Source: Terriglobia bacterium (GTDB taxonomy: Bacteria; Acidobacteriota; Terriglobia; Terriglobales; Acidobacteriaceae). Taken from it: a stretch of 34,611 nucleotides of DNA. Every line of letters starts with the position of its first letter. The first letter of the stretch is position 1. Shown one piece after another: positions 1 to 7,388 of this stretch. The position numbers and the translations under genes were made by a program. The notes beneath the pieces were generated by a model. The model had not been told where the DNA came from and did no database searches. It worked only from the letters and a program-made list of their open reading frames with translations. The stretch lies in NCBI GenBank assembly GCA_020073645.1, contig JAIQET010000049.1, positions 1 to 34,611 on the forward strand, given 5' to 3'.

Positions 1-2
1 TC

Positions 3-575
3 GAGAACATCGGCCTGGAGAAGACCAAGATCAAACCCGACCGCGGATTCATCAAAACCGATAGCTGGATGCAGACCGCCGAACCCGGCGTCTATGCGAT
101 CGGCGACATCGTGCTGGGAACGCCGCAACTGGCGCATGTCGGCGCCATGGAAGGCATCGTGGCGGTCACGAAGATTGCCGGCAAGAAGGGCAAACCCATC
201 AACCCCGAGCACATTCCCAACGCGACCTACTGCCATCCCGAGATTGGCAGTGTCGGCCTGAGCGAGGTGCGGGCGAAAGAAGCGGGCTACAATGTGAAGG
301 TCGGCAAATTCCCCTTCACCGCGAACTCGCGCGCCTCCATCGTCGGACAGCACGAGGGTTTCATCAAGATCGTCTCCGACGCCGACTACGGCGAGATTCT
401 CGGCGTGCACATCATCGGCCCGCAGGCCACCGAGTTAATCGCCGAAGCCGTCGCCGCCATGGAACTGGAAGCCACGGTCGAAGACCTGATGTGGACGATC
501 CACGCGCATCCCACGCTGGCCGAGGCGATGCTGGATGCGTCGAACAGCGTGTATGGGATGGCGATAAATGCATAG
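3..575 (+). CDS. lpdA: Dihydrolipoyl dehydrogenase (E3), C-terminal part
   Basis: Partial gene, open at the left edge; 190 residues are visible. E3 is the FAD flavoprotein that reoxidises the dihydrolipoyl arm of E2 in pyruvate and related 2-oxoacid dehydrogenase complexes and reduces NAD+. The visible part opens with the end of the NAD/FAD core: GVYAIGDI is the second FAD-binding motif and is followed by LAHVGAMEG. The pyridine nucleotide-disulfide oxidoreductase dimerisation domain follows. It carries the hallmark active-site stretch HAHPTLAEAM, whose second His and Glu form the catalytic pair at the partner subunit's disulfide. The C-terminus looks complete. The redox disulfide CxxxxC lies upstream of the window and cannot be checked. 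E1 and E2 genes downstream on the same strand support the assignment to a dehydrogenase complex. Confidence 0.95.
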   Translation, partial: ENIGLEKTKIKPDRGFIKTDSWMQTAEPGVYAIGDIVLGTPQLAHVGAMEGIVAVTKIAGKKGKPINPEHIPNATYCHPEIGSVGLSEVRAKEAGYNVKVGKFPFTANSRASIVGQHEGFIKIVSDADYGEILGVHIIGPQATELIAEAVAAMELEATVEDLMWTIHAHPTLAEAMLDASNSVYGMAINA

Positions 576-658
576 TTCACCACAGAGGCACAGAGACACG
601 GAGAAAATTGTCAAATTCAGAATCGGCTTTCTCCGTGCCTCTGTGTCTCCGTGGTGAA
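576..658. repeat. 31-nt inverted octad repeat (large hairpin) between lpdA and lipB
   Basis: Arms 576-606 and 628-658 match as inverted repeats at 28 of 31 positions around a 21-nt loop. Each arm is built from 8-nt units of the type ACAGAGGC / CTCTGTGT. The RNA would form a long stem just before lipB. There is no clear U-tract, so it is more likely a dispersed repeat or an mRNA-stability element than a simple terminator. A half copy of one arm (19 of 20 positions) recurs at 33757-33776. Confidence 0.85.
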
Positions 659-680
659 ATGGGTTTGATCGGGTTAATCC

Positions 681-1535
681 GTGGCCAAGAAGTTGATCTC
701 CGTTATCCAACTCGGCACCATTGACTACGCCACCGGCCTCCGCCTGCAGCAGCGCCTCGTGGAGTTGCGGAAAGCCGGCCAGATCGGCGACGTCCTCCTA
801 TTGCTTGAGCACACGCCAGTCATCACCCTGGGCCGCAACGCCAAAGCGGCAAATGTCGTTGCTTCACCCGAACTGCTCGCGCAGCGCTGTGTCGAAGTCT
901 TCGAATGCGACCGTGGTGGCGACGTTACCTTCCACGGCCCCGGACAGCTGGTGGGCTATCCCATCTTCGACCTGCGCGGGTTCCCCTCTGCCGACGGCAA
1001 GCGAAAAACGCTGGGCGCAGTGGAGTATGTACGCCGCCTGGAAGACGTGCTGATCCACACCTGCGCCGACTTCGACGTTCCGACCGAGCGCATTCCCGGT
1101 CTCACAGGTGTCTGGACCTCTCCAACTCTGTCATCCCGAGCGGAGTCAAGAGACCTTGCGTTGTCTCGTGTGGGCGCGGGCGACTCGCCCGCGCAGGAAG
1201 CCAAAATCGCCGCCCTTGGTGTCCACATCTCCCGCAGCGTCACTTCCCACGGCTTCGCCCTGAATGTAAACCCCGACCTCAGCTTCTTCGACCTCATCAT
1301 CCCCTGTGGCATAGAGTCAAAGCCGGTGACTTCAATCGAGAAGGAAATCGGAAAGCAGGTTCTGCTGCAAGATGTCGCGCACTCCATCTCCCGCAACTTC
1401 GGCGTAGTCTTCGAAAGCCAGATTCTGTGGTTGGAGACACTGGACGCGCTGCTGGGACAGTCCGTGGGCGTGCCCATGCGGCCTCCGGCGGAACTGCGGC
1501 GGATCCATAAAGAAGAAGATACGTTCCAGGTTTGA
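681..1535 (+). CDS. lipB: Octanoyl-[acyl-carrier-protein]:protein octanoyltransferase with in-frame insert
   Basis: LipB moves octanoate from acyl carrier protein to the lipoyl-domain lysine of E2-type proteins, the first step of endogenous lipoate synthesis in the cytoplasm. The 284-residue protein has the signature FHGPGQLVGYP (residues 84-94), IAALGVHISR (176-185) and IPCGI (207-211). The catalytic pair is Lys175/Cys209; the 34-residue spacing equals that of the E. coli and M. tuberculosis enzymes. The start is a GTG at 681. The protein is longer than usual for LipB: residues about 150-173 replace a normally short loop before the catalytic Lys and are encoded by repeat DNA found elsewhere in the window. 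The frame is kept and the catalytic motifs are intact, so the enzyme may still work. Its place between E3 and E1 fits a role in lipoylating the E2 encoded downstream. Confidence 0.93.
   Translation: MAKKLISVIQLGTIDYATGLRLQQRLVELRKAGQIGDVLLLLEHTPVITLGRNAKAANVVASPELLAQRCVEVFECDRGGDVTFHGPGQLVGYPIFDLRGFPSADGKRKTLGAVEYVRRLEDVLIHTCADFDVPTERIPGLTGVWTSPTLSSRAESRDLALSRVGAGDSPAQEAKIAALGVHISRSVTSHGFALNVNPDLSFFDLIIPCGIESKPVTSIEKEIGKQVLLQDVAHSISRNFGVVFESQILWLETLDALLGQSVGVPMRPPAELRRIHKEEDTFQV
1129..1194. repeat. Dispersed GAGCGGAGTC element plus GC hairpin inside lipB
   Basis: Bases 1129-1146 are identical over 18 nt to 17774-17791, and 1141-1160 resemble 17818-17837 with about three differences. A related inverted copy lies at 7338-7359. 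Directly downstream, 1174-1182 and 1186-1194 form a perfect 9-bp GC stem with a 3-nt loop. Both modules look intergenic in character but are read through in frame in lipB. Confidence 0.8.
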
Positions 1536-1544
1536 TCGTGGGGA

Positions 1545-1562
1545 GCGGGCACTCTTGCCCGC
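1545..1562. repeat. Short GC hairpin between lipB and E1-alpha
   Basis: GCGGGCA (1545-1551), a CTCT loop and TGCCCGC (1556-1562) form a perfect 7-bp stem. No T-tract follows, so it is probably a repeat element similar in style to the hairpin inside lipB and not a terminator. Confidence 0.6.
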
Positions 1563-1629
1563 GACCACCGGGTTTGGCCAAACACCGTCGCAAGAGGTAG
1601 CATTCTAAGTCGCCGACCAGCATCGAAGC

Positions 1630-2934
1630 ATGGCTAAGAAGAAAAGGACTCTTCCCAAGGCCGCTGTGCGCACCGGTTCCAACGGACGTGGCCACCGTGC
1701 GCCCGCGCCGCCTGCCGGCAAGGCCACGGCGGCCCAGCGCACCTACACCATCCTCGACTACCGTCTGGAGAACCCCAACTTCAATCTCCGCCAGGTCCGC
1801 ACCGGCGACGAGGTCCGCTACGAAGTCCAAGGCGATCTGAGCGCTCCCGTCCCGCCCATCCGCGAGTCGAAGTATCTGTCCAAGCAGCAGTGCATCGAGA
1901 TCTATCGCTGGATGCTCCTCAACCGCAAGATGGAAACCGCGCTGGAGAATCTCTACAAGCAGGGCAAAGTAATCGGAGGAGTTTACTTCGGGCTGGGCCA
2001 GGAAGCCTGCTCCTGCGCCTCCGCCTACGCCCTCAAACCGGATGAATGGTTGGGGCCGATGATCCGCAACCAGGGGTCGCTCCTGGTGCGCGGCTTCTCC
2101 GCCCGCGACATCATGATGCAGTACATGGCCAAGGCGGGTTCTCCGACCAAGGGCCGCGACGCATCTTCGCATTTCGGAGACATCGAGAGGCGCAACGTGG
2201 TCGCGCCGATTTCGACTCTGGGCGATCTCATCCCCGTGCTTGCTGGCGTCGCACTCGGCGCGCGCCTACAAGGGCGCAACATCGCTGTGATGACTTACAT
2301 CGGCGACGGCGGACAGTCCACCGGCGTCACCTACGAAGGCCTGAACTTCGCTGCCGTGCAGGATCTCGGCCTGGTGCTCTTCGTCGAAAACAATCTTTGG
2401 GGATACTCCACACCCGCGGACATGCAGTTCCGCGTGAAAGACCTGGCCGAGCGCGCCATCGCCTACGGCATCCCCGGCGTGATCGTGGACGGCACCGACG
2501 CCTGCCAGGTCTACGACGCAGCCCACGAAGCCTGCGAGCGCGCCCGCCGCGGCGAAGGCCCCACCCTGATCGAAGCCAAAATGATGCGCATGAAAGGCCA
2601 CGCCATCCACGACGCCGCCGAGTACGTCCCCAAGCCGCTGTTCGAGTACTGGAGGAAGCGCGACTGCATCGCGCGGTTTGAAACTTTCTTGGTGAATGTG
2701 AAGAAGTGGCTATCGCGGGAAGAAAATCTCAAACTAATCGAAGATGTGGATCGCGAACTGGAAGCGGACCGCGACTTCGCGGTGGCGTCGCCGATGCCGG
2801 AGCCGGAATCCGCCGCCGGTGGCGTGTATTGCGAAGCGGGCTGCCACGAGATCAAGCCGAAGTACGGAATGCCGAAAGCAAAAATGGGAACCGCCGGTCC
2901 CAAGCGAACAGAAGCCGCTGTGCATTTGAAGTGA
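1630..2934 (+). CDS. 2-oxoacid dehydrogenase E1 component, alpha subunit
   Basis: The thiamine-diphosphate (ThDP)-dependent alpha subunit decarboxylates a 2-oxoacid (pyruvate or a branched-chain oxoacid) and, with the beta subunit, reductively acylates lipoyl-E2. The 434-residue protein carries the ThDP/Mg motif from GDGGQST (225-231) to ENN (253-255), preceded by GLGQEA (121-126) and SSHFGD (179-184). MKGHAIHDAAEYVP (321-334) matches the conserved region after the cofactor site. The first 36 residues form a Lys/Arg/Ala/Pro-rich tail outside the family fold, and the last 50 include CEAGC and a basic end. Substrate specificity (pyruvate versus branched-chain) cannot be decided from sequence alone. 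The E1-beta gene follows after 52 nt, as expected for the heterotetrameric form. Confidence 0.93.
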   Translation: MAKKKRTLPKAAVRTGSNGRGHRAPAPPAGKATAAQRTYTILDYRLENPNFNLRQVRTGDEVRYEVQGDLSAPVPPIRESKYLSKQQCIEIYRWMLLNRKMETALENLYKQGKVIGGVYFGLGQEACSCASAYALKPDEWLGPMIRNQGSLLVRGFSARDIMMQYMAKAGSPTKGRDASSHFGDIERRNVVAPISTLGDLIPVLAGVALGARLQGRNIAVMTYIGDGGQSTGVTYEGLNFAAVQDLGLVLFVENNLWGYSTPADMQFRVKDLAERAIAYGIPGVIVDGTDACQVYDAAHEACERARRGEGPTLIEAKMMRMKGHAIHDAAEYVPKPLFEYWRKRDCIARFETFLVNVKKWLSREENLKLIEDVDRELEADRDFAVASPMPEPESAAGGVYCEAGCHEIKPKYGMPKAKMGTAGPKRTEAAVHLK

Positions 2935-2986
2935 TACCCGTTCGGCATCGGTTGGCACATTGCTAGGGGAAGGGGTTAGCCGCCGC

Positions 2987-3958
2987 ATGCAACTCACCTA
3001 TCTCGAAGCCATCCGCCAGGGGATCTGGGAGGAAATGGAGCGCGACCCCACTGTCTTCTGCCTGGGCGAGGACATCGGCATCTACGGCGGCGCGTTCAAA
3101 GTCACCGACGGCTTCATTGACCGCTTCGGCCCCGAGCGAGTGATTGACACGCCCATCGCCGAGTCCGCCATCGTAGGCGCAGCCTTCGGCGCGTCGCTCA
3201 CCGGCATGCGGCCAGTGGCCGAGTTCCAGTTCATGGACTTCATTGGCTGCGCCTTCAACCAGATCGTTAACATGGTGGCCAAGGCGCACTATCGCTGGGG
3301 CGCGCCCGCGCCTCTGGTGATTCGTGGGCCGAGCGGCGGCAACGTCCACGGCGGCCCATTCCACTCGCAGAACCCGGAAATGTGGTTCGTCCACGCGCCC
3401 GGACTGAAAGTGGTCTGCCCGGCCAGCGCTTATGACGCCAAGGGGCTGATCAAAGCCGCTATCCGCGACAACAATCCGGTCATCTTTTTTGAGCACAAGT
3501 ATCTCTACCGGCGCATCAAAGAAGAAGTGCCCGCTGAGGACTACATTGTGCCCCTGGGTAAGGCGCGCCTCGCCCGCGAGGGGCGGGACCTGAGCATCAT
3601 TACTTATGCGGCGATGGTGCACGTGGCGCTGGAAGCGGCCGAGATTCTGGCCAAAGAGGGAATTGACCTGGAAGTCGTGGACCTGCGAACGGTTTCGCCG
3701 CTGGACCGCGAAGCCATCGCCCAAACCGTGCGTAAGACCAGCAAAGTGATCCTGCTCCACGAAGACGTACGCACCGGCGGACTGGCTGGCGAGATCAGCG
3801 CTATCATCAACGAAGAAGCTTTCGACTCGCTCGACGGCCCCATCGTTCGCATCACGGCGCAGGATTCCCCCGTCCCGTTTTCACCGCCGCAGGAAGAATA
3901 CTTCCTGCCCAAGGCGAGCGATGTGGTGCGGGAGGCGCGCAAGCTGAAAGCGTACTAG
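2987..3958 (+). CDS. 2-oxoacid dehydrogenase E1 component, beta subunit
   Basis: The beta subunit pairs with the upstream alpha subunit to complete the ThDP active site of a pyruvate or branched-chain dehydrogenase complex. I chose the ATG at 2987, not an in-frame TTG at 2960, because a purine-rich AGGGGAAGGGG site lies about 10 nt upstream of it and the resulting N-terminus MQLTYLEAIRQGI matches the family start. The 323 residues show the transketolase pyrimidine-domain signatures GEDIGIYGGAF, DTPIAESAIVGAAFGAS (the Glu activates ThDP) and FHSQNPE (His near the active site). The C-terminal domain includes VDLRTVSPLD and ILLHEDVRTGG. Length and order are typical. Nothing is broken. Confidence 0.95.
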   Translation: MQLTYLEAIRQGIWEEMERDPTVFCLGEDIGIYGGAFKVTDGFIDRFGPERVIDTPIAESAIVGAAFGASLTGMRPVAEFQFMDFIGCAFNQIVNMVAKAHYRWGAPAPLVIRGPSGGNVHGGPFHSQNPEMWFVHAPGLKVVCPASAYDAKGLIKAAIRDNNPVIFFEHKYLYRRIKEEVPAEDYIVPLGKARLAREGRDLSIITYAAMVHVALEAAEILAKEGIDLEVVDLRTVSPLDREAIAQTVRKTSKVILLHEDVRTGGLAGEISAIINEEAFDSLDGPIVRITAQDSPVPFSPPQEEYFLPKASDVVREARKLKAY

Positions 3959-3963
3959 GCAGC

Positions 3964-3980
3964 GCCGGCTTCTTGCCGGC
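3964..3980. repeat. Small hairpin after E1-beta
   Basis: GCCGGC (3964-3969) and GCCGGC (3975-3980) form a 6-bp stem around TTCTT, only 7 nt before the next ATG. It may modulate translation of the DUF2007 gene, or may be a repeat relic. Confidence 0.5.
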
Positions 3981-3987
3981 AACCGCT

Positions 3988-4230
3988 ATGCTCGATATCG
4001 AACCACGACTTGTCACCATCGCCGCTTTTCACAGTGAACCGGAGTTCCTCCTGGCGCGGACTCGCCTGGAATCAGCCGAGATCGAGTGCTTTGCCCAGGA
4101 TGAGAACATGCTCCGCATCGGGGGCTGGCATTCGCATATACTCGGCGGGATCAAGTTGCAGGTGCGGGAATCCGATGCCGAGGATGCCCTCGCCATCCTG
4201 CGCGAGACGGCGCCGCTGGACAATCCGTAG
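3988..4230 (+). CDS. DUF2007-type putative signal-transducing protein
   Basis: An 80-residue protein starting MLDIEPRLVTIAAFHSEPE. The pattern (VTIAAFHSEPEFLLARTRLESAEIECFAQDENML, a central GGIKLQV, then ESDAEDALAIL) is the small alpha/beta fold of the DUF2007 family: a ligand-binding-like domain that helps cells 'read' small molecules or proteins, with no firmly known function. An ATG at 3988 was preferred over an in-frame TTG at 3973 that lies inside the hairpin. It sits between the E1-beta and cytochrome c genes on the same strand, so co-transcription is likely. No enzyme motif is visible. Confidence 0.75.
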   Translation: MLDIEPRLVTIAAFHSEPEFLLARTRLESAEIECFAQDENMLRIGGWHSHILGGIKLQVRESDAEDALAILRETAPLDNP

Positions 4231-4274
4231 GTTTGAATATTTTCAAGAGCTTAACAAGATTTACGGGAGGACAA

Positions 4275-4832
4275 ATGCGTAATTTTGTTCTGGGAGTCGT
4301 CATTACGCTGCTGGTGCTGGCGCTGGGTGGACTGGCCTTTGCCTTGCTGGGTTTCATGCCCACCAATGCCGACGCGACTCCGCCTAGTCTGGAGCGGCGC
4401 ATCGCGATGCCGGCGCTCGATGCTTCCATGGAGCGACACGCGCCCCGCGTGAACAGTCCTTTGCCGCCCACCGACGACAACCTGATCGACGGCATCAAGA
4501 TCTACACCATGAATTGTGCGTTGTGTCATGGCGGCCTCGACAGCAAGCCCAGCGCGCTGGAACACTCGTTTTACCCGCCGCCCCCGCAACTGATTCTGGA
4601 CCCGCTCGACGACCCCGAGTGGCACATCTTCTATGCCGTCCGCACCGGGGTCCGCTACACCGGAATGCCCGCGTGGGGCAAGACCCTGAGCGAGCAGGAC
4701 ATGTGGAAAGTGACGGCGTTTCTGTCGCGCATCGAGAAGCTGCCTCCGGGAGTGCAGGATTACTGGAAGAAATCCTTCGGAACAGCGCCCCCGGCCGAGG
4801 GCGCCAAGCACGGCATAGGAGACATGGACTGA
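4275..4832 (+). CDS. Membrane-anchored monohaem cytochrome c
   Basis: A 185-residue class I-like cytochrome c. Residues 3-27 are a hydrophobic membrane anchor or uncleaved signal, placing the haem domain in the periplasm. The haem c site is CALCH (81-85), and Met131 in RYTGMPAWG is the likely second axial ligand. The helix QDMWKVTAFLSRI follows, as in small c-type domains. I chose the ATG at 4275 because GGGAGG lies 4 nt upstream; a TTG at 4233 would only add a non-conserved leader. An electron carrier inside a dehydrogenase operon is unusual. The electron donor and acceptor cannot be read from the sequence. Confidence 0.9.
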   Translation: MRNFVLGVVITLLVLALGGLAFALLGFMPTNADATPPSLERRIAMPALDASMERHAPRVNSPLPPTDDNLIDGIKIYTMNCALCHGGLDSKPSALEHSFYPPPPQLILDPLDDPEWHIFYAVRTGVRYTGMPAWGKTLSEQDMWKVTAFLSRIEKLPPGVQDYWKKSFGTAPPAEGAKHGIGDMD

Positions 4833-4833
4833 G

Positions 4834-4860
4834 CCTGGGAGCGAGGCGCTCCAGGTTTTA
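4834..4860 (+). terminator. Terminator-like hairpin after cytochrome c
   Basis: GGAGCG (4838-4843) and CGCTCC (4847-4852), extended by CCT/AGG with one bulged G, form a stem followed by GTTTTA. The short T-run makes it weak. It would attenuate transcription between cytochrome c and E2. Confidence 0.45.
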
Positions 4861-4866
4861 TATAAT
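4861..4866 (+). promoter_or_regulatory. Candidate -10 box upstream of the E2 gene
   Basis: A perfect TATAAT directly follows the hairpin, 54 nt before the E2 ATG. No good -35 hexamer stands 16-18 nt upstream, so it is only a candidate for a private E2 promoter. Confidence 0.3.
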
Positions 4867-4919
4867 GGAGATTTGCGAGGGGCCCGAAATCCGCAACCGG
4901 GACCGCGTGGAAGGGAATC

Positions 4920-6230
4920 ATGCCGACTGACGTTGTCATGCCGCAGATGGGCGAATCGATTGTCGAAGGGACCATCACCAAGTGGCTGAAGAAGCCGGGC
5001 GAGAAGGTGCAGCGCGACGAGCCGCTGTTTGAGATCTCGACCGACAAAGTGGACGCCGAAATCCCCGCGCCCGCTTCGGGCGTGTTGCAGGACATCAAGG
5101 TCGCCGAAGGCACGACTGTCCAGGTGAACACCGTCGTGGGCACGATCGCTGCCGACGGAGAGTCCGTTGCTGCCGCTCCTGCTAAGCCCGCAGCGCCATC
5201 TGCGGCGGCCCCGGCCAAGAAAGAAGCGGCGCCAGCGAGACCCGCAGCACCCGCACCTGCGCCCAAGGAAGTCATCCAGTTTCCGCAAGAAGAGGAAGAA
5301 GGGGACCATGCCCGTTCCTCGCCGCTGGTGCGTAAAATCGCCCGCGAACACAACGTCAATCTCTCGCAGGTTTCCGGCAGCGGCCTGGGCGGCCGCATTA
5401 CTAAGCAGGACATCATGGCCTTTCTGGACAGAAGCCAGGCGCCTGCGGCCATTGCGGGTGCCACTGCGCCGGCCTTGGCATCTCCGGCTGCGAGGCCGGT
5501 TGCTCCTCCTGCGCCGGCCGCGATTCCGGGCGAATTCGTTCCCATGAGCCAGATGCGCAAGATCATTGCCCAGCGCATGATCGAGTCGCGGCGTACTAGC
5601 GCTCACGTCCACTGCATGTTTGAGGTGGATATGACGCGCATCATCAATCTGCGCAACAAGTCCAAGGCTGATTTCGAGCAGCGCAACGGCGTGCGTTTGA
5701 CCCTGATGCCGTTTTTTGTGCGCGCCGCCATCATCGCGTTGCAACAGTTCCCCATCGTCAATGCCAACATCGAAGGCGACAACATCCACTACCATCGGCA
5801 TGTCAACATGGGCATTGCTGTCGCGCTCGACTGGGGGCTGATCGTCCCCGTGCTGAAGAACGCCGACGAATTGAACTTCTTAGGATTGCAGCGCGGCATC
5901 ACCGATCTGGGCGAGCGCGCCCGTTCCAAGAAGCTCATGCCGCAAGAGGTGGAAGGTTCCACCTTTACCGTGACCAATCCCGGCCAGTTTGGCGCGGTCT
6001 TCGGACTGCCCATCATCAATCAGCCTAACTCCGCCATCATGGGCGTAGGCGGGATCACCAAGGCCCCGGTGGTGATTACAGATAAGGATGGCACCGATTC
6101 TATCGCCATCCGCTCTCTCGTCCACCTGACCCTTGGCTACGACCATCGCCTGGTAGACGGTGCCGTCGCCGACCAGTTCATGGCCTACGTCAAGAAGACG
6201 CTGGAGAACTGGAGCGAAGACGTAGGGTAG
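4920..6230 (+). CDS. Dihydrolipoamide acyltransferase (E2) of a 2-oxoacid dehydrogenase complex
   Basis: The E2 core protein carries acyl groups on a swinging lipoyl arm and passes them to CoA. The 436 residues show the full domain order. The lipoyl domain is residues 1-80 with the modified Lys43 in STDKVDAEIPAPASG. An Ala/Pro-rich flexible linker (84-118) follows. The peripheral-subunit-binding domain is about 132-168 (SSPLVRKIAREHNV, GGRITKQDI). A second Ala/Pro linker (172-203) precedes the catalytic domain from about 205, which ends with the active-site motif YDHRLVDG (His409, Asp413). One lipoyl domain only. The start ATG has AAGGGA just upstream. LipB encoded upstream is the probable octanoylating enzyme. 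Substrate (acetyl, branched acyl or succinyl) is not certain. Confidence 0.95.
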   Translation: MPTDVVMPQMGESIVEGTITKWLKKPGEKVQRDEPLFEISTDKVDAEIPAPASGVLQDIKVAEGTTVQVNTVVGTIAADGESVAAAPAKPAAPSAAAPAKKEAAPARPAAPAPAPKEVIQFPQEEEEGDHARSSPLVRKIAREHNVNLSQVSGSGLGGRITKQDIMAFLDRSQAPAAIAGATAPALASPAARPVAPPAPAAIPGEFVPMSQMRKIIAQRMIESRRTSAHVHCMFEVDMTRIINLRNKSKADFEQRNGVRLTLMPFFVRAAIIALQQFPIVNANIEGDNIHYHRHVNMGIAVALDWGLIVPVLKNADELNFLGLQRGITDLGERARSKKLMPQEVEGSTFTVTNPGQFGAVFGLPIINQPNSAIMGVGGITKAPVVITDKDGTDSIAIRSLVHLTLGYDHRLVDGAVADQFMAYVKKTLENWSEDVG

Positions 6231-6260
6231 GCGGCGGGTTCTGCGCAGGCTGAGGGTCGC

Positions 6261-6488
6261 TTAGAGTCCCACCTGCTGTTTCCAGGCTTCGACTGCTGCG
6301 ATGGTTTCTTCGTCCGCCGCGAGGCCGGCCTTGATGGCGGCAGCCACGTTGGCCTGCTCGTCCGGGCCGAGATTGAACAACGCCTGCAGCTTCAGGAAGA
6401 GCTCGATCCCAGCCGGACCTACAGCCGTAATGTCGCCCAGAAGTTGCCCGATCAGCAAAGCGATTCCTTGCGCATCGATTTTCGCCAC
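6261..6488 (-). CDS. Small helical phage-region protein, last gene of the late operon
   Basis: A 75-residue protein with GTG start (AKIDAQGIALLIGQLLGDITAV...). I chose the GTG because GGAGGGG lies 8 nt upstream and because it begins just after the stop of the preceding gene. It appears all alpha-helical with a hydrophobic first helix (about residues 6-30) and an Ala-rich, acidic second half. I do not recognise a family. It faces the host E2 gene tail to tail across only 30 bp and therefore marks the left end of the phage-like block. Confidence 0.7.
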   Translation of the reverse strand: MAKIDAQGIALLIGQLLGDITAVGPAGIELFLKLQALFNLGPDEQANVAAAIKAGLAADEETIAAVEAWKQQVGL

Positions 6489-6489
6489 G

Positions 6490-6954
6490 TTATTTCCCCT
6501 CCGCCAGTTGGTAGTCGGTAAGAACAACCTGAGCCAGGTTGATGATCCCCTGCAGATCCTGGGTGAACGTCTGCTGGCTTTTCGGGTTCTTGATGCCCAG
6601 TCCGCCTGACTGAATCAAGGCCGTCCCCTGGTTCTTGATCTCGTTCAGTAGCGCCTCAATCTGAGCCGACTGGTTCACCGCTTGCGCGGAGCCGGCCGCG
6701 AGAATGTTTTCGATCGCCATGTGGTCCTTGGCCACGAGCTCCTGATAGTTCAGGATCGGCGCTGCTTGTTGTGACGTGATGCTTCCCATCTGCTGAACCG
6801 CGATGATGCCTTTGGCGACGTCGGCATTGATCTGCGCCAACGCTGCCAGGTTGACATTGACCCGCTCCCAGGGCGAAACCGGGCCGGACTGCTTATGAAT
6901 GCAAGCGACGGTGAAGACCGTCAGCACGATTACTAAAGCAACTCTTCTTCTCAT
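6490..6954 (-). CDS. Putative lipoprotein of the phage-like block
   Basis: A 154-residue protein with a classic lipoprotein signal: MRRR, a hydrophobic run VALVIVLTVFT, then the lipobox-like TVAC with Cys18 as lipidation site. The rest is predicted helical (QINADVAKGIIAVQQMG, QSAQIEALLNEIKNQG). A strong GGAGGAG site lies 3-5 nt before the ATG. The position after the tail and holin-like genes would fit an outer-membrane spanin subunit or another envelope lipoprotein, but it is larger than usual outer spanins and no partner inner spanin is obvious. Function is therefore inferred only from signal and position. Confidence 0.8.
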   Translation of the reverse strand: MRRRVALVIVLTVFTVACIHKQSGPVSPWERVNVNLAALAQINADVAKGIIAVQQMGSITSQQAAPILNYQELVAKDHMAIENILAAGSAQAVNQSAQIEALLNEIKNQGTALIQSGGLGIKNPKSQQTFTQDLQGIINLAQVVLTDYQLAEGK

Positions 6955-7008
6955 CTCTCCTCCGCGCGTTCTTGAGAATTTCGATTGACCGGCCTGGATG
7001 CCATCCGG

Positions 7009-7275
7009 TTAAGGTTGGCCGGCCTTCGCCCAGATCGAAGCATTGAGGCATTGCACCGTACCATCGATGATTGCCCCCAGGCCTTCCTTGAACTTTGCCT
7101 CGTCGACAATCTGCCGGTTCGTGAGCGCATCACTCATCGAGAGAGCGGCTTGAACAAAAGACAGTGCGGCATCTTTCTTTTCAGCGCCTGATCTCGAGCC
7201 GAACAAGCCTTCGATTCCGTTGACGACTGCGGGAATGAAGGCAATTCCCTGCAGCAGCTTGGACAAGAAATTCAT
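7009..7275 (-). CDS. Small phage-region protein of unknown function
   Basis: An 88-residue protein (MNFLSKLLQGIAFIPAVVNGIEGLFGSR...). A hydrophobic, amphipathic N-terminal helix is followed by Ala-rich helices and the stretch IVDEAKFKEGLGAIIDGTVQCLNASIW. An AAGGAG site lies upstream of the ATG. The stretch between it and the preceding gene (7276-7388) contains a dispersed repeat. Position in the lysis/tail end of the operon suggests a membrane-associated phage function, but no family is recognised. Confidence 0.7.
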   Translation of the reverse strand: MNFLSKLLQGIAFIPAVVNGIEGLFGSRSGAEKKDAALSFVQAALSMSDALTNRQIVDEAKFKEGLGAIIDGTVQCLNASIWAKAGQP

Positions 7276-7337
7276 TGCTGTGCTCCTTAGGATTAGGTTG
7301 TTGTTCGAAAATCAGTCGGCAACCAGGTTGCCGGCGA

Positions 7338-7359
7338 GACCCTTCGACTCCGCTCAGGG
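7338..7359. repeat. Dispersed GAGCGGAGTC element (inverted copy)
   Basis: The reverse strand reads CCCTGAGCGGAGTCGAAGGG, the same element found in lipB (1129-1146) and in the gap between the HipA-like and DUF3037 genes. It fills the gap between two small phage genes. Confidence 0.7.
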
Positions 7360-7388
7360 CAGGCTGCGGGCGCTACTTTTTCTAGTCG

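Noticed and set aside
183..192. GC-rich stretch as part of an RNA gene
   Set aside because: It lies inside the conserved lpdA coding frame; no rRNA or tRNA signature occurs anywhere in the window.
1297..2172. 291-codon minus-strand frame opposite lipB and E1-alpha
   Set aside because: Antisense shadow of two well-supported genes; no recognisable motifs.
4251..5801. 516-codon minus-strand frame opposite the cytochrome c and E2 genes
   Set aside because: Shadow of high-GC coding DNA; composition dominated by Arg/Gly/His runs, while the plus strand has complete domains.
6231..6260. Attachment site at the left border of the phage-like block
   Set aside because: No tRNA and no direct repeat shared with the right border (32411-32419) could be seen.
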